A DNA stretch of 64,000 nucleotides from Paramecium octaurelia (lineage: Eukaryota > Ciliophora > Oligohymenophorea > Peniculida > Parameciidae), in NCBI GenBank assembly GCA_905182995.1, contig CAJJDP010000035.1, forward strand, positions 138,681 through 202,680, read 5' to 3'. Made by a program: the position numbers and the translations under genes. Position 1 is the stretch's first letter. Every line of letters begins with the position of its first letter. Positions 50,730-62,824 of this stretch are shown in pieces. The notes beneath the pieces were generated by a model, which worked only from the letters and a program-made list of their open reading frames with translations, was not told the DNA's origin and ran no database searches.

Positions 50730-51631
50730 TCATTAGTAAACAAAGTCTTATATAAATATTTTAAAGCAAAGATAGAAAAAGTCTAGATATGATTTAATTA
50801 TTACTATTCCTCCAATGGCCATTAAAACCTACAAAATTTTTAATGTATTTTAGTCGGCTTCAAAATATCCAATTATTTGATCTTTGCTGATGGCAAAAAA
50901 TTTAGGTGCTGTTATTCTAAAACTATTTTAAGTTCTATTAAAAATAACATTTCCATAAACACACATGAAAGTTCCTTCACAAAGAATGTCTTCTTCTATT
51001 ATCACTCCAATTTTTGAAATAGTAGTTATAAACTTTTTAATTTTTCCCTCCTTAAACTCTGCGATTTCTTCATCCCTAATTATCTCATAAGATTTACGTT
51101 TTAGGTTCTCTCATATTTGTTCTGACTTCAGGAGGGCTTAATATTTGATCAGTTCTTTGATGTTTTAAGACTTTTGGTAAAATGATTGTCTCTTAGAAGT
51201 TGTTGATGAGTAAATTCTCTTTTGAGTTTTGTTATGATTATAAATTAAATGATGATGCACTATCTGAGGTTGTGCTAATTAATCTTCTTTATTAGGCACT
51301 TCTACCATTATTTTCTATAGTTTCTAACTCATATTTTGATCTCTTAATTAAGACACCAGCATGTTTGCTATTTGTACTTTTTAATAATTCTTGGTTTTAT
51401 CCTATCTATCCTTCGACAAACAAACTTAATTGATTATCATCTGTAATGGAAAATGAATCCCTTAAAAATTTAAATGATATACTTTAATTGCGACACATTA
51501 ACAATCTTCTAACTTTTAAGAATTTCTAATTCAATTTAGTTTTTGTTAATTTTTTCCCTATTCAATTTGTATAGAAGACCAAAAATTGTTCCGCCCAAAG
51601 CACAAAGTACAAATTTAGTAAAATCTTTCAT
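50730..51631 (-). CDS. MUL1/MAPL-like (GIDE-type) membrane protein without RING
   Basis: About 286 residues. An N-terminal membrane segment (FVLCALGGTIFGLLYKL) and a C-terminal one (LKILQVLMAIGGIVIIK) flank a domain with LFVEGQIGQNQELL, KHAGVLIKR and IIEEDILCEGTFMCVYGNVIFN, which resemble the middle domain of the mitochondrial E3 ligase MUL1. No RING finger follows. Intron 51461-51482 (22 nt) is canonical. A second one is needed; the best fit, 51108-51126 (19 nt, GTC...GAG), is unusual. A rival frame between them also looks coding, so the middle of the model is uncertain. Confidence 0.5.
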
Positions 51632-51697
51632 TTTTCTTGTATAATTTAATTATTATATAATTTTTATATAATAATCATGATTTTTGAATCATAAGTC

Positions 51698-52806
51698 TCA
51701 ATATTATTGATACTATTGGACTACTTGATTACATTGATTGACAAATCGAAAAACAATTTTACCATTTTAGTTTAATAATTGTTTTTTATTCATTTCAAAT
51801 AATGATTATTAAAACTCATCTAGAATGTAATTAAACATCATAATATGAGCATAATATCTTTGCATGACGTAGTTTGCATACTCATTATTCAAAAGTGATC
51901 TCAGATTCCTAAAATAAATATAAATCATACTATTTAATGACTAAATTCCATAAATTCTAGAGTTAATAAGCAAGTGATTTAGTGACCATGATTTCACAAA
52001 CATTACTTCCAAACTTATTACATGATAACTCAACAAAATTTGGAATCAAGAATTCGTTGATTAAGACCTTATTTTACTCAATTGTTCTTTCTTTTAGCAT
52101 CTTTTAAATGATATAATTCGAAAACTATGATTTTGATAATTGAATGCTTTCTTAGATAAGTTTATTAATTATTGGACCCACATGATTAGCCTTGGGACAA
52201 GTGACCATATTAATCAAAATTACACAACCATATTGATGATATTTAATTTTATCGATTTATAATTTGTTTATTATTTAAGCAAATTATTCATCATTCTGAA
52301 TAGTGTCTAAAAGTGTGCTAATGATGAGATTTCCATATTAATCAAATTATAGTCTCTTGATATTATCTATTATGTATTAGATGATTTAATTGTTTTAGAA
52401 TTAAACTAAGCATGCCTGTACTATTTTGTAGGCATATTTTCGATAGCAAAATAAATCCATATTTTCTACTACCAGTCTTAAAATATAGCTTTTGTGTTCA
52501 TTCAGTCCTTTTTCTAAAATACATTGGATGATATAATGATTATAAATATCAATTGAGAATCCAATAATCTTCTCCTTAATAACGTTGTCAAAGATATTAT
52601 TTTTCATCTCGCTTTCCCCTTTTTCATAGGCATCTTGAATGCTTTTTGACATTTATTAGGGCCTAATGATAATTAAAAGTTATTTACAATTGAATGTCTG
52701 TAAGTATCCTAACTGAATTGTTAGAATTTTTAAGCAGCCTTGTAGAATTTCCATCTTCATCTTAGCATGAATAATATCTTTAATTGTTAACAATTTGTGA
52801 TTTCAT
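51698..52806 (-). CDS. Pumilio/PUF-family RNA-binding protein
   Basis: 353 residues, two introns (51909-51930, 52663-52687). At least seven PUF repeats follow each other at ~36-residue spacing; their core helices read SIDIYNHYIIQCILEKG, CYRKYAYKIVQACL, QFDQYGNLIISTLL, KYHQYGCVILINMV, SQFSNYIIQKMLKE, SCNKFGSNVCEIMV and LNNEYANYVMQRYY. The xNYxxQ-type RNA-base-contacting triplets are recognisable. PUF proteins bind 3' UTR elements and repress or localise mRNAs. The N-terminus (~50 residues) is short and atypical, so a missing upstream exon is possible. Confidence 0.88.
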
Positions 52807-52902
52807 AATAATATAGCTTTAGAAATTAAAAAATAAAAAAAATAATGCTTTTCCCATTGAAACTCTTTAGAATTTATATAATTTATAAAATAATATCAGT
52901 AT

Positions 52903-55732
52903 TCATTTCTTACTTAAAGGTATTTTTATTGATAATTTATTAGGGTAAGTCATTAACTTCACTTTTCCAATTAAAAATTCTCTAATCAAATCAGCAATTT
53001 ATTAGATTTTGGCAATGTTATACTTCTATAAGAGAGTCGGTTCTATATCTAAATTTATTACAGGTTGTCCTATCATAGAAAGCCTTAAATTAATCTTAAT
53101 TGATTATACCAACTCTTTCCAAGATAAGTGGGTACGAAGCACAATCTAATCCTACTAGTAAAAGTAGAGATAGTAACTTTGATTTCGACAGGCACTTAGT
53201 ATTCCTTAGGCCAATTTATAATGATGTTTGTATTTAAAACAATTTAGATTTTTCCCCTGAAAGATAAATCCAAATCACACAAAAACTAAGATAGATTCTA
53301 AACTTTACTTCATTAACATCTTGTCTTAATGCTTTTATCTCAGATAAGGAAGGGGGATCTCCAGCAATTTTTAAATCAGTTACTGTGATTTCTGATAGCA
53401 TAGTCACTCTTTTCTTATTGAATGCTTTATGTAACATTTTCTTTATTTTGCCTTTGAAATATTCACTTTCCTTCCAATCATTTACTAAGACTTTTAATAG
53501 TTTTTAAAGTAATAAGGATGTTGTACTCACATGAAGATCCTCCACGATTTCTTCATTCTGACAAGTTGTATCCTCCTTGTCATTTTACAACACTTATTAT
53601 TCAGTTTAATTTTCTAAGCTTTCTCTTTGTTACATGATCTAGATATTTTCAGTTGCTATTTTAAGTTACAAATATTACTTTCATCAACTATCATTCTTAG
53701 ATGAGTGAAGATTTAAATAGCAAATCTGCCTAGATCTTCTATCAATGTTTTCTTCATTTTTGCTACTAATTTACTATGTTTGATAAGAAAATCCTCCATT
53801 TTTTTTAAAGTGAATCCTTATAACTAAATTAAAGCTTTTTTGTCTTCCATTAATTTGACCTACTGCTCTCTTAAATCATCTTCCTTTAAATTACTCATCT
53901 TTTAGACTTTAGATACTGTTTAACCAATTGTAGCATAAAATTTACCAAAGTTTAAGGATTTTACATCTGAAATATTTTGTTTCATTTCATTAAAAAAATG
54001 TTCAGCTGCTTTCTTAGTTTTTGATTTATCCGCTTAATCATTTTAATATTATTCAAGTGCCTTCTCATCAGTACTAAGACTTTGCAACTTTTTTAATTCT
54101 CTTAAGGCACAAATCTCAAGTTCCTTTCCAATTGACATATCTAATCTACATTTAGCTATATCCTATCTCTTCCTTTCGACCTAATCAACTAACTATTTAT
54201 TAGTATCTTTAATTATTTTAATAACACTAACTAAACTAGAAAAGAGTATGTTGAAAACATTAGATACATCTTATTTTTCTTATTCTACTTACTATTTTAC
54301 AAGTGAAAAATCTTTATCAATTGACATTTGGGTCAGTATTTAGATTGTATCTCTAAAAAAGTATTCCAATTCTTCATTATACTTTTAGACTATTTACCAT
54401 TATTGGAGTTAATAGGTTGTTTGCCTTTAAATTTCTTTAATTTATTCATTGATTTCAAGTTCAAGTAGTTACCCTTGTTATTAATTTTCCAAGACTTGTT
54501 TTTGGGGTGATTTTGGACTCCTATTTTATCTTGAGGGGTATATTTAGTCTAATAAATTAATGAGATATGATTACAATAATCTTCATCGATAATGACTATC
54601 AGTGTGGAGATATAGGTTTAAAATTAACTGGCATAATTCTCAGATGTTATTAAGAATGCTTGGAATCCCTATTTTACAAATATAACTCTTTATTCTTCGT
54701 AATTAACTTGAAATTGTTGCATTTTTTAATTAAACTCATTAATTTCTATTTAATTTTCTTTGATTCTGTCCCTAGCATCGGTTAATTTCAATCTTATATT
54801 ATCTGATTATTGCATTTATAATTTCACTTTCATTTCGCTTTTAATGATTTGAGTAGGATCATCTTTTCTCTTTAGCATTTCTGAATGAGCTTAAGTAAAC
54901 GTTTATAAATCTTTTTCATTTTGTACAAATTCATTTAAAATCTTCTAGTAATGTTAATAGATCTCAACTGTTTGATGTTTCAATTTCTTCCTTTGTTTTC
55001 TTATCTCTTCCACATCTTTAAGATAGCCTTTCCTGAGTTAATGTAGTTGAAGGCTCACTTTATGCATGTCTTGGGAGACTTCGGTATGGCATTGACTAAT
55101 TTATTTTAATACTTTCTTAAAGTCTTTCCATTAGGGTAAGTACAAGTATAATTTAGAGCTCAATTAAATGCCTGTCAATTGTTATATGATGTCATTTCCC
55201 TCCTCGGTGTATTTATCTACAATTGTAATTTCATTTTCAGACATCAATTTACTATCTAAATCATTCAATTATTGACCAAATTGTTGCTCTGATTCCTACA
55301 ATAATTTAGATTGTTACCTTGATCCCTTCAAAGAACTCTAGATAGATGTCTAATTTTTTTAAGAATTTTTTTCTCTATAATTTTTATACAGAAATTTGTT
55401 GTATAGATTATTTATCCTCTTATCTGGGCTGTGGGTTTTCAATTTGTAATTCTGAATTGAACTTATTTATGTAATGCTTCCTCTTCTATTTTATGGGGTG
55501 CAAATATTCATCCACGTGTTATTTTACTTTTTATTTATATTAAAATTTTACAGCTTGTGATGCTCACCTCATAATTCTTATGCTTTTGTTTTAGATAATC
55601 CATGATATAGTTATACTCAATACACAGAATTACAGAGCATCCAATTACAAAGCCAATGAAAAAGGAATAATTATACCATTGTAGAAATGAAGCAATAATT
55701 ATTCCAATAACTATTTTATTTGTTAATTGCAT
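52903..55732 (-). CDS. Membrane-anchored coiled-coil protein with C-terminal SMP lipid-transfer domain
   Basis: 895 residues, six introns (53084-53109, 53286-53308, 53614-53633, 54549-54574, 55296-55317, 55527-55551). One or two hydrophobic segments occupy residues ~5-45. A ~600-residue coiled coil follows (e.g. IRKQRKKLKHQTVEIYQHY). The last ~200 residues read as an SMP/TULIP domain: ITVTDLKIAGDPPSLSEIKA, FLCDLDLSFRGKIQIVLNT, LPV-like YQVPVEIKVT, IRLCFVPTYLGKSWLSMI and INLDIEP. This order (ER-type anchor, spacer, SMP) is that of tethers such as TEX2, TMEM24 and Mmm1-like proteins that move lipids at membrane contact sites. There is no C2 or PH domain. All six introns are frame-forced. Confidence 0.72.
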
Positions 55733-55741
55733 AATTTATTA

Positions 55742-56867
55742 ATGGAAGAAAAAATTGAATAACAAAAATATTTAATAATTAAAGCTAAATTAACTATCGA
55801 TAAATTAAGGGCAGACCTAGCTGAAAGAATTCAATAATTGCAGAATGAAAAAAAAAGAATGAAAATCTAGAACAAATTGTCAATAAATATTTGGGAGATG
55901 AAAAGAAGATTGTATGTGAAAGAGTGTTAGCCAAAGTAAAAGTAGAAGAAATCGAATGGATATGTAATAAAAATAATGGAATTGAATGGATAAGAGAGAG
56001 CGAATTCAATCAACAACTAAATTCATAAATGCATGAACATATCAAATTACTAGATTATTCTAATTCCAAAGATGATATTTTGGTTGTTTCCTAACAATAC
56101 GATTAGAGAATGAAAATATTACATTAAGAATGTTATTAGATTGATAAGAAAAAATAAGAAATACTTACTTTGCTTTTTGATTTATAAAACGAATTTGACA
56201 AGTATAAATAGGAAATCATACTAAATATTAATGAATTAGTAAATTAATCTGAAGAAATCAGAGAAACAATCTTAACATTAGTTGATTAAAGCACCGATTG
56301 CGAGGCAAAAATTAAACTGCTATTTTTGTAGTTATTGAAAGTAAATTACTATATAAACTAAGTCTTGTAGTCCATAATTGCATTCTCTTAAATAGCACTT
56401 AATTACCTTAAATTAAACAATATATGAGTTAATCTAATAATAGTAGGAGTAAAATAATTTGATAGAGTAACAAGCGAAGGAGCAGAAATAAAGACTACTT
56501 GAAATTGAAGAGGAAAGAAAAATGGAAAGAAAAAAAAGTATGTTTTATATAATTTAAAAACAAAAATCTAGAATTTTGAAAATGGTAGATAGTAAATTTA
56601 ATTATTAGAAAATAACTTAGATTAACTAACTAAGGAATTGAGAGAAAAAAATATTAAAATTGATCTATTATGTTAAGAGAATCAAAAGAATGCAAAATTT
56701 TAATATATTAAAATATTATGTTACACTTTTTTACACAGGAATATTCAGTAATTATATCTAATAATCTAATTGCAACTGTTTTATAATTTACAGAAGCTGA
56801 ACATGCAACAATTTAATAGGCATGGGAAAGGGATACTAAGTCTTTTTCGAATAGAATTTTCACATGA
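55742..56867 (+). CDS. Coiled-coil protein with apparent frameshift at an A9 run
   Basis: About 348 residues if one frameshift is allowed. The first 37 codons (MEEKIEQQKYLIIKAK...) and the following ~180 (ENLEQIVNKYLGDEKK, ILTLLFDLQNEFDKYKQ) are clearly coding but in different frames. The switch falls in a run of nine A at 55848-55856, and no GT dinucleotide exists before it, so an intron cannot explain it. One extra A would restore the frame. Later introns: 56341-56362, 56592-56620 and probably 56720-56748. The protein is almost entirely coiled coil and is divergent from the SMP gene with starts 10 bp apart. No function assigned. Confidence 0.6.
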
Positions 56868-56998
56868 GAATGGTAATTAAGAATTATTTATTTTTTTATA
56901 ATAATAAAAAAAAATATTTGACTTTTGATAATTGTGTTTTATTGTTGTTATGTTAATCTAAAAAATTCTTTAGAAATTATCATTCTTTTGGTTTTTCA

Positions 56999-57496
56999 AT
57001 GGTTATAAATCAAATTAATTTTATAACTTTTATTTTCATTTTAATATTCTACTTCTTTCGTATATCAATTATTATATTTTAAGATGAGACTTTTCTGTAA
57101 TTTAAGGTTTTTATATTTGTTATTGCTATTCCAATAATTTTAAGAGTGAGATTTGAGGTTTTTAGTAATGCTTTAACTTTAAACATTCTTGTAAGTATTC
57201 TAGCAATATTGTATTTATATATATCAAAACAGGATTTTTTATTCAAGAACTTTAATTAATCTTAGAGTAACCAATAGAATATATAATTCAAATATAGATA
57301 TTTGATAAACTATATTAAAGAGATTAAGTTCTTTTAATTAATGTATTATTATTAAAATAAAAGTATAATTTAGGTAATTGTACAAAAATTTATTATAGAA
57401 TTGTAAATTTTAGCAGATCACATGTAAGGATATAAGAATTTGAGCAAAATATATAGAGGTAATTTAATGAATGATGGTGTTGTTAAAGTTTCATGA
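56999..57496 (+). CDS. Small hydrophobic membrane ORF
   Basis: 165 residues in one frame. The first ~80 hold three hydrophobic segments (ITFIFILIFYFFRISIIIF, VFIFVIAIPIILRV, LNILVSILAILYLYI). The rest is polar (NQSQSNQQNIQFKYR). A stretch from GTAATTGTAC to TTATAG inside it is exactly 25 nt and could be an intron, giving a different C-terminus that ends ~57440. Coding potential is plausible but not proven by any known family. Confidence 0.45.
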
Positions 57497-57569
57497 GTGT
57501 TTGATTATTAATTGAATTTAGAATTAAGTAAAAATTAAGATTGATTATTAAAAATTTAAATCTTATTAT

Positions 57570-58264
57570 ATGGGTGAGATAGTGCCAAATTAATTGTTCG
57601 TTGCTGGTTATAGTCGCAATAAAATACCTGATGAGAAGGGCATAAAGGACATATTCAAAAAATATGGTAATATAAAGGATGTTGCCTACAAGGGATCGTA
57701 CTCTTTTGTTGTAAGATGTGTTTTTCTATTTAAATAGACATTTTAATCGGAATCGGAAGCAGAGGATGCTCTCAAGGCACTTAACGGATAATCGATTAAC
57801 GGATAGAAATTAAAAGTTGATGTAGTTGATAATCGAAAAGGACGTAGAAGTGGGCCGTAAGAGAATGACGAATGCTTTAAATGTGGAAAAGGAGGGCATT
57901 GGTAATGATGATTATTTTAAGAGTTTAGGGCTAGAGAGTGTCCAAACAGATCCTCACCAAGGAGAAGGAGGTACTCTGATTCGAGATCACGGTATTTAAT
58001 TGTTTTTATGAATTGGGCAGACATAGAAGATCAAGGAGATCAAATTCAAGGTCTCGCTCGTATTCTTCTTATTCGTCTTCTCACTCGAGGAGAAGGAGGG
58101 ACTCTAAGAAGCGAAATAGATACAGCAGAAGGAGCAGAAGTCCAAGGAGAGATAATAAGAGAAAGAAAAGTACCAGTTGCAAGAGATCTAATACAAATTC
58201 AAGGTCCAGATCATCAGTTAGCAATAAATAGAGATAGTCACACAAGTCATCATCTTCTAAATGA
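57570..58264 (+). CDS. SR-type splicing factor: RRM, CCHC zinc knuckle, RS domain
   Basis: 203 residues, three introns (57711-57737, 57902-57928, 57992-58020). Residues ~8-78 form an RRM (LFVAGYSRNKIPDEKGIKD; YKGSYSFVTFQSESEAEDAL). A zinc knuckle CFKCGKGGHWARECP follows, then ~95 residues rich in Arg-Ser (e.g. SRSRHRRSRRSNSRSRS). RRM plus CCHC plus RS is the architecture of SRSF7/plant RSZ proteins, which help U1 and U2AF define exons and export mRNA. The zinc knuckle is created only when the second intron is spliced out, since its retention adds a TGA. Confidence 0.92.
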
Positions 58265-58477
58265 GAAAGGATCAAATAAAGAAAAAGAAATTAGAAATTA
58301 AATCAATCGTGTCTTCTTCCATTTTTCATTCCCTTTCCTATTATTTCTGAACTGCTTTTGCTCATTCATAGGAAAACATTTAATATGTCAAATTCTTAAG
58401 CAATCGAAAAACTAAATAAATTTTGTATATAAATATATTTTTTAAGACATTTTTACTATTATTAATTCATAGAAAAA

Positions 58478-59038
58478 ATGAATGAAAGATTTGAGTAAAA
58501 TCTGTAGGCGATTCTTTAGAGAGAATGTCAAATTGAAAATAAAAACTTACTTATCAAGGGATAAATTGAGTTATTAAAATAACAAATAAGAGATCAGAAA
58601 TTAATCAAGCAATAGCAAGATCAAGAACTCAGGGAAATAGAAAAGATACAAGTTATGCAAAATTTGAAGGAAGAATAGTAGAAGTAGATTGAGGAGAAGG
58701 AGATCCAATTGATCAAACAAAAAAAGGAACTTCATCTCAGATTAGATGCATGTGAAGACTTATAATTTGAGATAGAACAACAATATTAGCATCTGCAAAT
58801 TCAATAAGAAAATCATAAGATTTTGGATGAATCAATTAAAAGACTGATGGATTGTATTTAAAGGGTTAAGAAACCAATAAAAAACTAGTTATTTAACAAT
58901 CGAGTTGCTACTTCTCATTCATTTGATGAACGGGCCACTGGTTTTGGGATTATGGGAATGTTTAAGTCTAAAAACAATGTCGACGATTATATATAGAGAG
59001 TAGAAAAAATTAATACTTCTAGACTATTTGATCATTGA
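58478..59038 (+). CDS. Small coiled-coil protein
   Basis: 186 residues, intronless. Residues ~1-140 are one continuous coiled coil rich in Gln, Glu, Lys and Leu. The C-terminus has a short distinct part (SHSFDERATGFGIMGMFKS) that may be a small conserved motif. No enzymatic domain. Ends 73 bp before exportin-1 on the same strand. Confidence 0.7.
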
Positions 59039-59110
59039 TTTAAAAACTATTATATTTGCGTATATTTAATTATCATTGTTTAATTTTGATTTCCTTAAAA
59101 TAATTAAAAT

Positions 59111-62100
59111 ATGGCTGAAGTCGATTATAATACTCTTGTTTAGGCAAGTCAATTGTTGTTTGATCACTCCTAACCATTCAATGATTAAAAAGCAGTAGCT
59201 CTTGATCTCGTCACTTCTGGAATGAGATCTAGTAACATTCAAATTGTAAGCATTATTTCTTATCATTTAGATCACTGCCTGTACTAAAATATGGGTTGAT
59301 TTATAGAATGATTAATTCTTTTGGACAATGACCGACTAGGTCATTTTGTTATGCAAATAAAATCAAACTAAATTTTTAGCTTTGAAAGTACTTGAAGAAC
59401 AAATTAAATCTAAATGGAATTTGATTCGTGAAGAATCTAGATTAGGACTTAAAGGTTTTATTCTTAAATAACTATTACATTTTGGAGCAAAAGACTAACA
59501 TGATTCAATCGAGGAATCTTTATTAAATTAAATAAACATGATTATAATATAAATATTAAAACACGAGTGGAAGACAACTTGGGTTTCATTTATACCTGAA
59601 ATTTGTGAATTAAGTAAAACAGATTAAAACCTTTGTGAGAACAACTTGAAATTGCTTAGATTATTAAGGTAATTTTTTAAATATTTTAAATTTTAGTTAA
59701 GAAATATTTGATTATTCTAAAAATTAATTAACAACCAATTAAATAGTTGAATTGAAAAGCAATCTTCACAAAGAGTTTTAATTGATCTTTGAACTTTGTT
59801 TCTTTTTGGTCTAAACATTTGTGGAGAAGCAAAACATTAAAGTAACCTTGATAAAGTAAACATTGGAAACCCTTTACACATATTTGTCTTGGATTCCTTT
59901 TGGATTTATCTTCATGACATAATTGTGTGAGATTCTTATTTAATTATTTGATAACAATCACTTCAGAAATCTCTCCATTAGATGTTTAACAGAGATAGTC
60001 ATTCTCAAACTTGATTGTAAATGATATTTTCTACTTTTTTAGCTGATTAATAGAAGATGATCATCTAACAACAAAAGATTGGTATTATTTTCGAGAAGAT
60101 CTTGATAAAATTGAGATAAGTTTTTCCATGTGACTTCGGATTTTTAGGAGAAAGATAGAGATTAAGAATAACAAGCAATACTCAATTATAATATTTCGAC
60201 GATTTTTGTGCCATTCTGACTTAATTCTTTACTGGAATCCTTAGTCAACATTTAGATTGGTTGGAGAATGTCTCAAAGACCAACCCAAATGTTATTTAAT
60301 TAGTTGATTACAGTTTATAATATCTGATTGGATTCTCTTAATTACCCTTAGAATAGAACTATAAGGTTTGTGCAGAGTTCTGGTTTGACTTTACTAAGAG
60401 ATTGTTGGATTAGCCATCTTAGTTGCCAAAAGGAAATCAAATCATCTTGAATCTTTATTCGAATGAAATGAATCCTCCCTCCTTATAAAATAATAGTTAT
60501 CCTAGAGTAATAATTTTATGAGTTTTTAATAATAGATTTTGGTTGAATTGAGAAAGATTGTTGTAAGCAAAATGGCTAAACCCCAAGAAGTCTTAATCAG
60601 CATCGATGAAACTGGGTAGCCAATCAAGGAGGAACTATAAAATACAGAAAACAATGCTTTATATGATTTATTAAAGGACCTTTTAATTAATCTGGCAAAA
60701 CTAAATTGGACCAGTACGAAGGAGATTATCACTTAAAAATTGGATAAATAGGTAAATTAACATTATTCTATCTTAAAACGCATTAATAATGGCGTGCTTG
60801 CAATTTATTGAGATATTATAAATGATCTCAATAAAGTCAAAAAACTAAAGAGTCTCATATCTATTTATCATTTTATATTAATTTATTAATTTATTTTTAG
60901 ATGGATGGATCTGAATGGTCATTTGATAATTTAAATAGCATATGTTGGGCAATAGGATCGATATCTGGATGTTTGCCAGAATAAGATGAGAAATAATTTT
61001 TAATTCATACAATTAAAAATTTGCTTTCCCTTTGTGAAGTCAAGAAAGGTAAAGAAAATAAAGCTGTTGTTGCTGCCAATATCATGTATGTTGTAGGACA
61101 ATACCCAAAATTCTTGAGAACTAATTGGAATTTCTTGAAAACAGTAATTAAGAAGCTTTTTGAGTTCATGAAGGAAACCTTCCCAGGTGTACAAGAGATG
61201 GCATGCAACACATTTTTAACAATCAGTTAAAAGTGTGGCAAAGAGTTCGTCATAAGACAATAAATGTATTCTTATCTCTATCAAATTATAGTCAATCTGA
61301 TTAATTGGAGAGAGAACCCTACATCTGCGAACTCATTAGAAACATTAGAGATTAGATTGCAATATTATAAGATCAATACAAGTTGGTGTATTATGAAAGT
61401 TTAAGTCACATGATCAAATTCGAAGAAGACTTAAATATCAGAATTCAATTAGTCAACAGTTTAGTCAAACATCTAAATGATCAATTGAGTCAATATACTT
61501 CATCCAACAATTATGTCGATCTCTTTAAAGATGAAAAAGTTTAACAGTTCTTCGTTTAATATTTCAGAATCCTATAACAAATAGTTCAACCTACTGGATA
61601 TGCATTTACTCAATCATTAATTTCACTGTTACCTACATACAATCAAATATATCTCTTTTATAGTCAGAGTATCTAATAATAAGTACTCGCACAAGGAGTG
61701 GTGGTTATGGGTTATTATACAGTGAAGAAATAGAGGGCTGTTAAAAAGGAAATCTTGAAATTATATGCAACTTACTTCCAAAATAACGATCAAGAATTAT
61801 TGAATAAGCACTATCAATTAAAAAATTCATTAGTTATCCCTATTTGTAATCTCCTTGATGAATACTCTTAATCCATAAATGAATAGAAGGAGCCAGAATT
61901 GCTATTGACTTTTAAAGTAATATATTAGTATCAATATATATAGTATATGCTTGAGAAGTTCCTTGCACCAATTGAGGATCTTGTTCCATTGATTTTAAAA
62001 GGATTGTTTGATGCTACTATTAGATTAATAAGTTAAGACTTCAACTCTTACCCAGATCATAGAATCAACTTCTTTGAGTTTTTACGATCTTGTGTCCAAT

Positions 62101-62724
62101 ACCATTTAGTGGCATTATTTAATATGCCCTAAGACTAATTTAAATTAATGATAGACTGCATTGTTTGGGCATTCAAACATCAAGTACCTAATTTATAAGA
62201 ATTGGGATTGGATGTCTTATACTATATCCTATAAGTAATTATCTATTAATATTTCAAAGTAAGTCAATAGTGACATAGTTGTTGCCAATCAATTTTATTC
62301 CCTCTATCATTTAAGATTGTTAAAGGATATTCTAGAAATTTTGACTGATAATCTACATGCTAGTGGATTTAAACATTAAAGCCAAATTTTAATGATCTTG
62401 TTCTAAGTTGCCTCTAATTAACAGATCACAAGTAAATTATCCAATGAACAAATCGGTACAAACTTAGAATTTATATCCCAATATCTTGTAAATTCCTTAT
62501 ATAATGCCTTCCCTAATGTTAGCAAACAATAAACTGAATTACACATTGCTAGAATGTTTTAGAACTTAAATAATGCACACAACTTTAGAGTATTATTTAT
62601 TCATCTATTTTTTTAGTAAGAACTTAGTGATTACTTAATAAATTTAAAATAATTCCAAGAAAGCCATGATCATTTAAAACAAACAGAAAATACAGATGAG
62701 TTATAAACAGCTAAGCCTTAATGA
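59111..62724 (+). CDS. XPO1: Exportin-1 (CRM1), nuclear export receptor
   Basis: 1,101 residues, close to the usual ~1,070-1,080, in a HEAT-repeat karyopherin fold. Diagnostic segments: [20 protein letters not shown] and [14 protein letters not shown] (the conserved CRIME-domain region), [40 protein letters not shown] and [20 protein letters not shown], and [17 protein letters not shown] towards the C-terminus. CRM1 exports leucine-rich-NES proteins with RanGTP. Introns: 59246-59270, 59669-59696, 60017-60042, 60507-60535, 60752-60900, 61266-61291 and 62235-62259. The fifth is 149 nt, far longer than any other here. The leptomycin-reactive Cys position falls near IMYVVGQ... but cannot be judged safely. 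Confidence 0.95.
60752..60900 (+). other. 149-nt intron of exportin-1 with perfect 11-bp hairpin; candidate ncRNA host
   Basis: The boundaries are GTAAAT and TTTTTAG, and splicing joins LDKQ to MDGSEW exactly as in the exportin family. Inside are a hairpin at 60778-60795 (ACGCATT/AATGGCGT with one bulge) and a perfect 11-bp stem at 60804-60835 (TTTATTGAGAT with ATCTCAATAAA, loop 10 nt). An intron-hosted small RNA (snoRNA-like) is plausible. No clear C/D or H/ACA boxes could be assigned. Confidence 0.6.
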
Positions 62725-62824
62725 AATGACATTAAATATTATACAAAAAAATATATATATTTAATCTAATAATATTGAAAAATCATTCTTATTATTTTAT
62801 TAATTTCATATCATGCATCATCAA

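Noticed and set aside
60752-60900. A retained internal eliminated sequence (IES).
   Set aside because: The ends are GTAAAT and TTTTTAG, which match an intron; the TAYAGYNR-type inverted IES ends are not present.
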